NCBI GenBank assembly: GCA_951213105.1
Contig: OX578145.1
Location: forward strand, 118,837,239 to 118,901,238
Origin: Amaurobius ferox
Lineage: Eukaryota > Arthropoda > Arachnida > Araneae > Amaurobiidae
Reading direction: 5' to 3'
Length of the DNA: 64,000 nt
This document shows, piece after piece, positions 1-11,661 of the stretch. How positions within the stretch are numbered: the first letter of the stretch is position 1; each line of letters starts with the position of its first letter. A program made the position numbers and the translations under genes. The notes beneath the pieces are model-generated. The model was not told the DNA's origin. It saw nothing but the letters and a program-made list of their open reading frames with translations, and made no database searches.

Positions 1-240
1 GTAACTAAATCTTCTAGCTTTCAGTGGACACATCTGTATACAGATGGACAGACTGGCACTTTTTGGAACAGACTGGACAGATGGAACAGACTGACACTCT
101 TTAATGCACACATTGTTCTTGCACCACTAAACCCCACACACATTTATCAAATAATTTTTAATTTCGGTTGTAGCTTAATTGATTGATTTCGTATTAATTG
201 AAAGACTTTACTGCAACTTTTAATCTAAAAGAGAAAAAAC
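1..240. repeat. Short degenerate tandem repeat and AT-rich flank
   Basis: The first ~110 bases repeat variants of a GATGGACAGACTG word three or four times. The rest is AT-rich with no gene signal. No known family recognised. Confidence 0.4.
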
Positions 241-1168
241 AAGAAAGATCAATCATGCTTAAAGCATTGATTAAGAAACACTTTCCAACTTCAATGCAAT
301 TTTATTTAAACATGTCTAAAATGTAATACATTCCTCGGTAATATTTTAAAACTTCTCACAATAATACATTGATTTATTATAGTTGAAAACTTAAACATTC
401 ATCCAAAAAAATGAACTTCATTCAAATGACGGCATTGAAATATAAATTGCCTGGTTTAAACATCTCTAAAATGTGATATATTACTCGGTAACAATTTTAG
501 AATTATCATAATACCACGATAATTTATTATATTTAAAAACTTCATCGAAAACAACTGAAATTCATTCAAATGACGTCATAGAAAAAATAACACGCCTGGC
601 TCTCTCTAAAAAAGCAGCATTTCATTCATAAATAATTTCCCATTCATGTCATTCATCACAATACTATAATAATTTATTTTATTTAAAAATTAAGACCATG
701 GAGCTATAAGTAATTTAACTCTATGCTTAAAACTTCATCGCAAAAAATCGTCCTTCTCTCGGTAAAGTCAATGAATATTTATTTCATATCAGCTATGCAG
801 ACTCCATGAACTAAATTCTTTTGCATTAAAAAAATACAGCAATTCCTATACAACTCATCCTACATATTTTGCTGTTTACATTTCACATAAGTGAAAAATA
901 GGCTTCGTTAGAGAAATAATCAAAGTTGGATGCTCATTTAAACTCAAATATATTGTCATTGCGTTGTTTCAGTATGTAGATGCACAGAATTTAAGCGAAA
1001 ATGAAGAGGTTTTACGACGAATACAACACTCACTATGAATTAAAAAGAACTTTAAAAATGACGATTTTGAGACAAGATGGATGCCGTATTATATTTTGAA
1101 GTTGGTCACGTGATCGTTTCATATCATGGTCACGTGAACACTTTTCAACTTTGTTGTAAAGTGTTAAA
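241..1168 (-). mobile_element. HINE family C (Helentron-like), internally deleted copy
   Basis: This stretch is closely repeated at 56549-57838. Read on the minus strand it starts with a hairpin (AACACTTT pairing with AAAGTGTT around an inner CAAC/GTTG pair, 1138-1168). It ends with a subterminal AAAGTGTT followed by a second palindrome around ATGCTTAAAGCAT at 256-268. This matches the Helentron/HINE plan of 5' palindrome, core, subterminal repeat and 3' hairpin. Compared with the other copy it lacks about 350 bases next to the 5' end, including the GACA microsatellite. No coding sequence is seen. Assignment to Helentrons is by architecture only. Confidence 0.65.
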
Positions 1169-1795
1169 AAACAGGATTTAACAAAAATTTAATTAGTTAC
1201 AACATGTACTTTTTGTGTTATTCGAGGATTCGCTTAGGGGTTATTACGGGTGTCCACGGACCCCACTGTGGTATCCACTGGTATAATTCATAATATTTTT
1301 TTAATTAAAACAATTAAAAAAAAATTCATAATTATTTCTAGATCTAGAATGCAATTTACTTTGGCACACCCTTGGTAAAAGTTTTGCATACGCCCTTGAT
1401 AGCAAATACATAGTATCTGCCGCAGCCATTACGTGATGCTTATTATGAATGAGCGAAAGTATTCATTCATTGAAATTCTTTCGTGAATGACTCCGTTTTG
1501 AGGCATTTCTCGAGAGTTGAATTTCGAAGCGTAATTGAGGTCAGAAGACTAAGTGTCCACTTGCCTGTCTAATGCGGATGTTCCATTGGATGGAACTTGG
1601 ATAAATAAACAAAGAGCTGGGGGAATTTTCTTAGTAACACTCAAGAATCATTTAAGCGCCGTTGTGCAGGAAGGGTTTTTCCCACCCGCCTTCTGATATA
1701 AGATAGGATCGCACAGATACGCCGAAAGGGGCTAATGTCAAAAACATTGGCGTAATGTGTTATATTTACATTCGAGAGCATTATAGGTAAAATTT
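1169..1795. other. No gene seen; AT-rich sequence of unknown origin
   Basis: Mixed sequence with a slightly GC-richer stretch at 1490-1760 and no open frame with recognisable protein. Nothing here matches another part of the window. Confidence 0.4.
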
Positions 1796-2010
1796 AAACT
1801 AAAAATATCAAACATCCATAAAGCATTGATTATGAAACGCTTCCCAACTGAAATGCAGTTTTATTTAAACATTTCAAAAATCGGATGCATTCAGCGCTGA
1901 CATTTTTTAAATTATCACAGTACTACAGTAATTTATTATACTTGAAAACTTAAGACTTCATCGAAAAAGACAATGTTAGTTACACAAAATGAAATTTATT
2001 AAAATGTCAC
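1796..2010 (-). mobile_element. HINE family C, 3'-end fragment (diverged)
   Basis: About 200 bases align with 250-420 and 56555-56720. Shared landmarks are the AAAGCATTGATTATGAAAC segment and the ACTTCATCG stretch. It is more diverged than the other two copies and lacks the 5' palindrome, so it is an older, truncated copy. Confidence 0.55.
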
Positions 2011-2732
2011 CATCGAAAGTATTATGTGAGAAGTGTTTACGATGCTTTTGCAGTTAATATTACTTCACAATTATAATATTTCATTGTTATAGAAACTACA
2101 TCGTTTGCTTATCTCGTGCTAAATTAGATTAATTATTAACGTCAACCGAAAAGAAAGAGAACGCTTTCTCTCTGCACTAAAAGATCGTTTCTTTTTTAAA
2201 CCCAGCCTCTGCCTCTTTTAAAACCCATCCACCCTTTTTCAGTGATTGGAGCGACCAAAGTCAGGGAGAAATGCTGAACACTGCTATCTCGAACATGATA
2301 GTATGATACACGGAGCGTGCTACGAAGCTTTTATAGGGAACTTATTGAATCTTTAATTTAATTGTAAAAAAATTATTATCAAATAAAGTGACAAAGAAAA
2401 CAATTACATTTTTCCATAGTTAAGGAATGATAGTTCACGATGTCAAAATTAAGTTTGTATCTGGAAAAGTGTCCGTTTGACGACAGTTTTAAAATGACCA
2501 ATACGGAAAATACTCGAAAATATTTGAAATACTCGTTTTTATTCATTTTCATTTATAAAAATCTGAATAAAAAAGTATATCGACTTTTTAAAAATTCTGG
2601 TTTCTAGACGCTTTTGGAAATTTGTCTATTCCCGTTTAAACAACAAGAAAAAAAAAAAAAAGAGAACCCTAATTTTTGTTTTTGTAGAAGAAGATAGCTG
2701 TTTTCCCTACCCCTTGTTTTTACCCTCTGAAA

Positions 2733-2795
<63 letters not shown>

Positions 2796-4032
2796 TTGGA
2801 AAATCGATTAAAATTTTCTCATTTTTGAAACCGCTATTGCCAAATTTCATCCGTTAGTAACATAACCGCGAGGTTCTAGGTCAAGTGGGGGCTTTGGTAG
2901 TTGTCATCACACAAATGCTCGCTAGCTGTGATTAATGGTGTAGATTCTTTTATGTGAAAACGAAGTATCTTGCAAAAGTGTGGGTTCCTGGAATTCTCTG
3001 TTTGGCCGGAGGCCTATCAAGCTCTATTAGCTTTATAGAAAATCCACCACTACTTATGTACCTGGATTATATATATATTTTCTTTTTTCTTATTTATAAG
3101 GTTTTTTTTTTAACTGATCCCAATTAAAAACGTTTTTTCAACCTATATTCAATTATCCGCTGTCACTGAAACCTCTCCACCTGCTGGTTCTTTTTCGCTA
3201 AGCCTTCTAACTCTCTACAAGTATGTCCGCGGCCACATTACGAACTGTTTTCCCAGATGTTGACTTCTGACACTTAGCCTTTTCTATCGCGCTATCTAGC
3301 TCTTTTCTTTTTTTTAACCCCCCCCCCCCCCTTCTTTCTCTCTGGATTAATTTCTTCTTTTTTCTCCCTACTTCTTTTACCCTTTCTGAGTGATGAGAAA
3401 CAAGGGGTGAGAGATGTGATGAATTTTATAAAGTAGAAAAAAACCATTCTTTGTGACTTGTGCCGCGCTCGAGAGTTGTATTGTGTTGCGTCGCATTTTG
3501 GTGGTGATTTATAACGGCTGTCTCTACAAAATACGAAAGCGTGGTTTATTTTCCTGTGATGGTTATCATACGAGGAGTGTAGGCGTGATTTTTTTTTTTT
3601 TTTTTTTTTTTGGCGCCTCAACGATATGCGCGATTTTTGTCGTCTTTGGTCCATAATTTATTTGGGATTTTTTTTTTTTTACTACTTTGCAATATTTCTT
3701 TATATATGTACTTAATATTTTCTACGCTTGCAGAATTTATGTGTGTTTCTTATGCTAGGATAAAATATTATTTAAAAAACAAATGTTTTATTGCTGTTGT
3801 ATCACGTTCTTGATACATGGCACTAGCTGTGAAACTGGAGGTGTGAAGGGTGTGTACTGTAAGACCTCGATTCTGAAACTATCGCTGGAGTTATCGTTGG
3901 CTGAAGATACGTTCCAACGATTTGATGACGCGCGTTTATAAATCGATTTTGGGAGAGCTAAAACGTTTCGTAACTATATAGCGTGCTTTGTATAGGGTAG
4001 CGCAAAAGTGACGCTACAGTTTAAATAGGTCA
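2011..4032. other. No gene seen; simple-sequence-rich DNA
   Basis: Contains several homopolymer tracts: a 52-base T-run at 2737-2788, a C-run near 3320-3332, and T-runs near 3590-3611 and 3671-3681. Small open frames here are created by these tracts and show no protein family signal. No promoter or exon pair could be argued. Confidence 0.4.
2737..2788. repeat. Poly(T) tract, 52 bases
   Basis: Uninterrupted T-run. It could be the A-tail of a minus-strand retroposon, but no retroposon body or target duplication is visible beside it. Its exact length is likely unreliable in the assembly. Confidence 0.85.
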
Positions 4033-4344
4033 CAGGGTGAATACAGAACCTGGAAATCAGGGAATATCACCATTCTGGAAAAATCAGGGAAATCCTTAAA
4101 AAAAAAACTGTACAATCAGGGAAATTGGTATCTTTAAGGTAATCGCAGTTTTCTTCTAACTCATAACAATACACAGGTATATAATTCCTTGTTCGCGTTT
4201 CATGAGACAGGAGACAGCTTAATTACATACCTCAATTAAAAAGAAAATCTGATGTGGGCAGCACATGACTTTCCTTATATAATGCAATGAATTTACTACT
4301 TTTACAGCAAAAAAAAAAAAAAAGGCTATTCTTATAGTAGATAC

Positions 4345-5190
4345 TGTCCTAAGGTAACTTCCTTTTTAGGACACGCCCGGTAAGAGCGCGAAAAAGAATA
4401 AGGCCGTGAGTATAAACACAAACATTAATTTATTTACACTATATAAATATTTACAAGAATTTGATTTAAAATATTTAAAAGACAACTTCCCATATTCCAA
4501 ATGGGATAACTACCAATTTTAGATAAGCAATTAAACAAATACAAAAGTATATGTAGTCTCATAGATTAAAATGTGAAAGATGGTAATTAAAAATTAAATT
4601 TAAAAATATGAAATATTTAAATATCCTTAACCTGGAGAGAGAGGTCGAATAAAAATGATATAGGCAAAAAGTCCCAATTGGGTAACTCACCAATTTCACT
4701 GGCCGAGTTGAGGTCGTCCATCCTCTGAAAAGGAACGCACTAAAAAGGCGCAACTTCTTGCCTTCAAGTCCCAGATCATTCTCCTCGCTCCCCTTTTTAA
4801 ATTTCTGAAAACTCTCTCTCTCCAAGATTTTAAAACACGCCCCTGAGGCGCATACAAACATCCCATTGGATTCAGGGTCTTAACCCCTTGACCCCAAAGC
4901 AACGCCATTGGCTTTTAGACCCCCAGAAACAAAAAGCCCCTTTTCAAGCCCCTGCGAAGCCGATACTCTTTCGGCCAACTAATTCAAACCAGCCGAGAAC
5001 CCAATGTCCCGTCCGAAAAGGACGCCCGTTAAAATCTTTCGGTTCGAATACGAGATCTAAAGAAACTTCGACATCCTGGTTTTCTATTTCGAGTGCAGCT
5101 GGCCGAACGAAAGGCTGACCCCCAAAAATAAATAAGAAGACTCTAGGTCGCATTCCCGAAAATATTGGCTCATGGGTTTACCATGCGACA
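4345..5190 (-). repeat. LTR (3' LTR in element sense)
   Basis: Direct repeat of 10076-10921. Differences seen: the second base of the terminal TG on the + strand (G here, T in the other), two changes near 4566 and 4587, and one near 4711. On the + strand this copy starts TGTCCTAAGG and ends CATGCGACA. Short open frames inside both LTRs are identical because the LTRs are, and do not resemble proteins. Confidence 0.85.
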
Positions 5191-5480
5191 ATATACCTCC
5201 ATTTCCCCATTAAAAAAAATCCAAAATCCTAAAATTAAAATTTCAAAATTTCAAAAATTTAAAATATTTTTTAAAATTTTACCATCAAAAAACATTAAGC
5301 AAATTACGATATGCTGGGGCGCAATACGCCTTTCCAAAAATACCTCCATTTCCCCACTAAAGCATCAAAAATCCAAAAATTTAAAAAATTTAAAATCAAA
5401 ATACAAAAAATTTTACAATCAAAATCATAAAGAAAAATCAAAATTGTGCTGGAGCGTAATCTGCTTTCCTTCCAGCCACA
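5191..5480 (-). repeat. Duplicated polypurine-tract segment
   Basis: Two roughly 145-base units, starting near 5193 and 5338, both begin with ATACCTCCATTTCCCCA on the + strand and end with a CTGGGGCGCAATACGCC or CTGGAGCGTAATCTGC block. On the minus strand the first gives the purine stretch next to the LTR. The second would be an internal duplicate. Confidence 0.6.
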
Positions 5481-8400
5481 CAGAAACCAACCTCTGAAAA
5501 CAGAAGTTTCCTCCTGTATAATAAAACACATAAAAAAACATCATATTGCACATAAAAGAAAAAAAAAACAATTGTCAATATAAACACAATACAATAAAAT
5601 CAAAATATAAAACAAATTGATGAATTCAGGACAACAAATCAGAAAGTCTGTTATTTGTGTTGCACTAGGCTGTACAAAGTCACTCAACCTAAATTACTTT
5701 TCTAACTGATAATGTTTTTTTAGTTCTCCAAAAGTTTTTGCAAATTGTCCACCAAAAAGTTTTGCAAATTGTTCACCAAATTTGCAAGTTTATCACCACA
5801 GTAGCTGTTTACAAGGTATAGATGAGAGTGTCTTTGGTTTACCTCTCCCTAAACAGAAACCACACATGAAACACCAAGTCCGCTGTCTGACAGTATAAAT
5901 TGACTGGAATCTGGAACTGTAGAAAAGTGGAACGTGGACAACTGTAGAAAACTGTCCTGTAAAAAACTGGAAACGTGGGCAAATTTTCCCAGTATATATA
6001 ACTGGAACATGTAAATTGCTTGTAACGTAAGGAATGTCTGTGCCTATAAATGTTTATACACCGTGTATTTGGCCTAAACTGAAAAAGGCTGCTGGAAAAT
6101 GCTCCATAAACACAAGGATTGCTACCCATTGTGTAGCACATTTGTACATATTTTTATGACCAGTGTGCGTATTGTGACAGTTTTAACCTGAGTACTGAAG
6201 AAAACCGCAGTCACCCCGCACAGTGCAGGACACAGTTCTTTCGTGTGGTATCGTGCACTTTCTGCACCCCGTCCGTAGAGGAAAAAAACAAACACCGGTG
6301 GAATCTTCTGCACCCCGTCCTTAGAGGAAAACCAACATAGTAATTGACTCTGTGCTGATCTGAAAGACATATCGACATATTACAATGCCGTATTCAGTCA
6401 TCCAAAATTGTTTACATAATGTTGGCATGTGCCAACATCCGGTCACCTGCTGACCCGAGATGCTAATTGTTCAACTGTACATGTCATACAGCACCTTCCG
6501 TGCGCATCACCTTGGAGTTTTCGTGCTGTGCAAACTGCTTCAACAGTATTATGAATGATTTTTATGCAAAATACAAAATATATATATATAGAGACTGGCC
6601 TTAGTGACGGCAAAGTTACCACCAAGAGACCTAGCCAATATGCACTTTATTCTTCTCTCCCTCCGAGAACAAAATATTTTAAAACAAAATGCAAAATTTC
6701 TAAATGCATGAACATGAAAGTAAAAATGTATAAAATTTTACTCCCTTGCATATAAAACTTTATTCCTTTACATATAAAAAAAACTCTACTCCTTTACATA
6801 GAAAAAACTTTACTGCCAAAGGCAACTTTACGCTAAATAACATGTTTCATATACCATGAAATTCAAAAATTCAAAACCATAAAATATCACACAAATTTCC
6901 ATAATTAAATTACATGATCTAAACTAAAAATTTTCTATCCAAAGAAAACAATTCAAACTCATCCAACACATTAAAATATCTCATTAATTGCAAGTTACAG
7001 AAAATTATACATTTCCTGCCAAAAAATGAATGTTTCAAACCCATTCGAAAATGTTACATTTAGCTATGTCTAACCCGTCGCTTAATACTTGACTTTAACT
7101 CGAAATTACAGTGTCTTACTGCATAAAAAAAACTCTTTTTTTTTTCTTTCTTCTATTTATTCTCTAGTCTGTATGAAAAAAAAACCAAAATATCTCCCAA
7201 ACGTGTACCTTTCAGAAAATAAAACCACACCTCGCAAAATTTTGCCTGATAAACGAAAATCCTCTTCTTACTTTCGAAGGGAAAATTTACCCTAAGTGCT
7301 AATATTTTGCTTCATTAAGCAAAATCATCTTATTCACTCATTTCCTCACTTCCTTTATTTTCTTTACAAAAAGGGTTTTATCACACTTTTTATTAATACT
7401 TTCACCACTTTATGCATTAAGCCTTATTTTCCTCAAATAAACACTAGCCTCACATTAAAAATATAAATTTCCCCCTTTTTTTATAAAATAAAATACCATT
7501 CACCTTCATTTCATATCTTATCAAAATTATATATCATGAACATATCACTATAAATCTAACCACACTATATCCTAGCATATTATTTACTGCAAAATACAAA
7601 CATATTTAACCATAACCATTTATGTAGGTAAAGAGATAACACCCTAACAATAAAACCAAATCACAAGAGAAAACACCATATATTTTTCCTTTCTTTTCTT
7701 TTTTTTTTTTTTTAGAAACACTACTTAAAAATGCTAAATTAGTGATATTATTATCTAACTGCATTCTCCCACAACTACATTTTATAACTTTTTATCTTCC
7801 AATGCTTTGTTAGCGTTCAACATATCCGAAGGAAAAAAAGACTACCAAAGTCTCACCTTTCCTTCCTAAACTACCCATAGAAACTAACAAAAAAAATCTC
7901 CATGCGTTCAGAAAATATGCCAGAGACTGTCACTTACAGTACTACGTGTAACGATTTAAGAAAAATATTGTATCCAAAAATTGATTCCCTTTTGAGCCCC
8001 GTTGTAATCTAACAAACCTATCAATTTTCTATTCCGAATAATTTATTAAATTATGTGTGTTTAAACAAAAGTAAAATATAAGTGAATGTAGGAAAGTACC
8101 CTTTATAAAATTTATTGAAAAAATTTTAAGAGATACGAAAAAATGGCAATACCTTTTTTTTTTTTTAAATAAATCCTTTCAACGTTATGTGTCATCAGAA
8201 GATGAAAAAGACCCTTTGTTGATCACCCAAACAGTCTAATTCAATCCTCAAAATATAGAAATATACACTCTAAATCCCCAAACATCACACAATTCTGCCC
8301 GCAGAAAAATATGTGCCTAAGGTCAAATTATATATCCTACCAACCATTGTTAAAAAGGCCTATTTATTTATTTATTTATTTATCAAACTTAAAAATTTAC

Positions 8401-9950
8401 TATTTTTGTTGTTTGTTTTTTGTCTGTTATCTTCGTTACTTTATTAGAATTCCCTTGTAGACAAAAATTTCCTTAGTAATTAAAATTTTCTTTCCATTTA
8501 GGTTACAAATTGAATTAATATAATATCTATTTATTTTCATTATTTATTATTATTATTATTTTTATAATTACCTTTTAGCGAACAATAATATACTTATTAT
8601 GTTATGTATTTTAATTCCCAAGAATGTAACTAACTCTCTCCAGCTGCAACGCCATTCTATTATTCACCCGGTAACTCTATCCAAACGAAAGGCAGTCTCT
8701 CTAACTGTAAAAGTGTCATCACTCTCTTTGAAATTTATGTTCTCCTCGGCTAACTATCTCCAAGCTCCCGTAAAATATATATCTGCTAAAACCACTCCTC
8801 CTTTCACTGTAAACCTTTTGTGTGTGTGGCTTTCTTTGTGAAAACTACTTCCTTTTTTGGAGTGCGAAGGAAAACCCCCATCGCGACGTATCAAATTTCA
8901 CCCCAGTGGTCAAGGAGAAGAAAGTTGCCCCCTTTGAAAACATCTGTGTTGTGTGAACATGAAACTGTGGCCTGTACGAAAACTTTGGAGACCCTTGTGT
9001 TTGCCATAAAATAGAACCGTCAAAGTTAAGAGAAAATTCTGTTGCACTTAAAAAAAAAAAGATTATCTAACCTACTCACATTCTATATTTTATTTTCAGA
9101 ATCGTTTGTAAAATTTTTGTAAACTCGTACCCATAACATATAAAAGGTTTATTATTCTCTCACTTTACTTCTAATATCAGCAAAAAAAATTTTTGTTCTA
9201 AAACTAAAAATCACTCAAATGTGTATTAATTAAATAATCATCGCGACCGAAATTATAAAATGTCAAAAAAGAAAATTTTTCCCAAAAATACTATACCAAA
9301 AGAATATACATAATCAAAAACATACACAAAATTTAAGAAATATACAAAGAGATTAATACCAACAAAATTTTCAAACCATGTCGTGGACCCAAAAAGTTTG
9401 CCTCACAAAAACACAACTGATATACATTTCCTCTCGATATACATAAAATCATTATCCAAACCCAGTTATTGAATATATTCCCATGGGAAAAAGAAACCGC
9501 TTTTTATCTCTACTTAAATTTGGAATAAACATTCTATCTAAATTATTTCAAATAGACTCAAGAAAAGATTTTTTTTTTTTTTGTACTTAAAATAGCATCT
9601 ATCTAATTTCACTTCCAAAAAATTTCTTGATGTTACCATTTTCCCCAAAAAAGTTCTTAAATTCCAAAAATTCTTAAAAATTCCCCATTTACATGTAAAA
9701 TGCAATCAATGACATATATAACAAGTAAAAATATATATATATACCCATAACTCACAATTTAAATTTCTTTGTATTTTATCAATATAACATTAAAATAGCA
9801 CATATTTTCATGGCAAATGAAACTGTTTCAACTTTTATCCAATGTTTAAAAATTTCTTCTAAATTTCTCATATTAAAATTTATTTATTACTAGGGAAAAA
9901 AATTATTGCAGATATTGACATTTATTATTTGTTTTATTTTTACCATCTTT
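5481..9950. other. Interior of the LTR element: non-coding, strongly strand-asymmetric
   Basis: No retroviral-type protein signal in any frame. Short local tandem repeats are present: near 5726-5800 (GCAAATTGT units), 5900-6000, 6258-6326 (two copies of CTGCACCCCGTCC), and 6725-6815 (four units of about 28 bases). From about 6650 to 10000 guanine is visibly scarce on the + strand. Confidence 0.6.
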
Positions 9951-9962
9951 CCAAAAAAAAAT

Positions 9963-10075
9963 TTTTACTTGGTTAATGCACCAAACATAATTCTTATCCT
10001 GTTCGTTGGCGCCAAACTATTTACCTTCGTTACTGAACCCAACAAAATTCATCCTGGTCTAAGGCACCAATTTAT
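9963..10075 (-). promoter_or_regulatory. Primer-binding-site region with three repeated PBS-like words
   Basis: Read on the minus strand away from the LTR edge at 10076, three related words appear about 50 bases apart: TTGGTGCCTTAGACCAGGA, TTTGGCGCCAACGAACAGGA and TTTGGTGCATTAACC. A PBS normally begins with TGG (complement of the tRNA CCA end). The first lies about 5 bases from the LTR. The second resembles the tRNA-Lys type TGGCGCC site but is about 57 bases away. Which one primes cannot be decided from sequence. Confidence 0.45.
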
Positions 10076-10921
10076 TTTCCTAAGGTAACTTCCTTTTTAG
10101 GACACGCCCGGTAAGAGCGCGAAAAAGAATAAGGCCGTGAGTATAAACACAAACATTAATTTATTTACACTATATAAATATTTACAAGAATTTGATTTAA
10201 AATATTTAAAAGACAACTTCCCATATTCCAAATGGGATAACTACCAATTTTAGATAAGCAATTAAACAAATACAAAAGTATATGTAGTCTCATAGACTAA
10301 AATGTGAAAGATGGTAAATAAAAATTAAATTTAAAAATATGAAATATTTAAATATCCTTAACCTGGAGAGAGAGGTCGAATAAAAATGATATAGGCAAAA
10401 AGTCCCAATTGGGTAACTCACCAATTTCACTGGCCGAGTTGGGGTCGTCCATCCTCTGAAAAGGAACGCACTAAAAAGGCGCAACTTCTTGCCTTCAAGT
10501 CCCAGATCATTCTCCTCGCTCCCCTTTTTAAATTTCTGAAAACTCTCTCTCTCCAAGATTTTAAAACACGCCCCTGAGGCGCATACAAACATCCCATTGG
10601 ATTCAGGGTCTTAACCCCTTGACCCCAAAGCAACGCCATTGGCTTTTAGACCCCCAGAAACAAAAAGCCCCTTTTCAAGCCCCTGCGAAGCCGATACTCT
10701 TTCGGCCAACTAATTCAAACCAGCCGAGAACCCAATGTCCCGTCCGAAAAGGACGCCCGTTAAAATCTTTCGGTTCGAATACGAGATCTAAAGAAACTTC
10801 GACATCCTGGTTTTCTATTTCGAGTGCAGCTGGCCGAACGAAAGGCTGACCCCCAAAAATAAATAAGAAGACTCTAGGTCGCATTCCCGAAAATATTGGC
10901 TCATGGGTTTACCATGCGACA
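10076..10921 (-). repeat. LTR (5' LTR in element sense)
   Basis: Second copy of the 846-bp LTR. The outer end CATGCGACA is followed directly by the GATAC target duplication and then resumes HINE-A sequence (TTATATTC). The inner end reads TTTCC where the other copy has TGTCC. Confidence 0.85.
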
Positions 10922-11588
10922 GATACTTATATTCTTTCCAAGGTAAATAATTTTCATTAATTAGTCGTCATTTTCATTGACTTAGCGTCATTTTTATCCA
11001 TTTGACGAGATTTTCGTTAATTTTGCAACATTTATAAAAAGTCGCCAAGTTGGCGACATCCCGCCAAATTCGTCGCCAAAATCTTACCAAGCGTTATGAA
11101 TGGAGAAATAAGCTATTCTTATAGTAGATAGATGACAATTGGCTTTTAAATACAAAAGTATTACTCAAAGTATCTTTTCTCATGAGTGAAACGAGCTAGA
11201 TCCACGAAAATGATGTCACCCAATTTATCGCATGATATTACACATGAAAAGTGAACATGTTTCTCAACAGTTAATATATTTTTTTAATTTATGGGATTTT
11301 TTGATAAATTTATTTGAAAAATGTGCAATATCTCGAGAGCGGTTCATGCTAGCGTTTATCTTTTTCTAAGAAAAATTACATAAGAAATGTCTATTTGCGG
11401 AACTTTATTAAAGGTTTTGATTTTTTGATGATTTTTTTCAAAATTTTACTCGAAAATTTAGGGGGTTCTGAACATTCGATTGCGTTTAAAAACAATAGGC
11501 TTCCAGTATTCATGTATTGTAATTTTTGTACCAAATTTCATTCGAATCGCTTCATTCGGTCGTCAGATATCGTCTCCACAGACTCACT

Positions 11589-11661
11589 GACACACACACA
11601 CACACACACATACTTTCACACACACACACACACACACACACATACTTTCACACACACACAC
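11589..11661. repeat. CA microsatellite inside HINE-A
   Basis: Three CACACA blocks separated by TACTTTCACACA. The same position in other HINE-A copies carries GT/GTCT repeats on the opposite strand. Confidence 0.8.

Larger units (their letters stand above)
4345..10921 (-). mobile_element. Non-coding LTR retrotransposon (LARD-like), 6.58 kb
   Basis: Two near-identical 846-bp direct repeats bound a 4.9-kb interior. The outer ends are TG (4345) and CA (10921), and GATAC sits immediately outside both ends (4340-4344 and 10922-10926), a 5-bp target duplication. Orientation is minus. A purine-rich TGGGGAAATGGAGG (minus strand of ~5194-5207) abuts the LTR at 5190, as a polypurine tract should. TGGTGCC and TGGCGCC primer-site-like words lie inside the other LTR. 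No frame in the interior encodes gag, protease, reverse transcriptase or integrase, so it is a large retrotransposon derivative that would need proteins in trans. I counted four LTR mismatches, implying a young insertion. Confidence 0.85.

Noticed and set aside
3292..3656. Lys-rich 120-codon minus-strand frame and opposing plus frame
   Set aside because: They are generated by poly(T), poly(C) and poly(A) tracts. No family resemblance.
4559..5153. Open frames of 69-100 codons repeated identically at 10290-10884
   Set aside because: They lie wholly inside the two LTRs, occur in several overlapping frames, and resemble no retroelement protein. Their identity reflects LTR identity.
9963..10075. 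Alternative plus-strand orientation of the LTR element
   Set aside because: On the plus strand no TGG primer site follows the left LTR and no purine tract precedes the right LTR. Both are present in the minus orientation.
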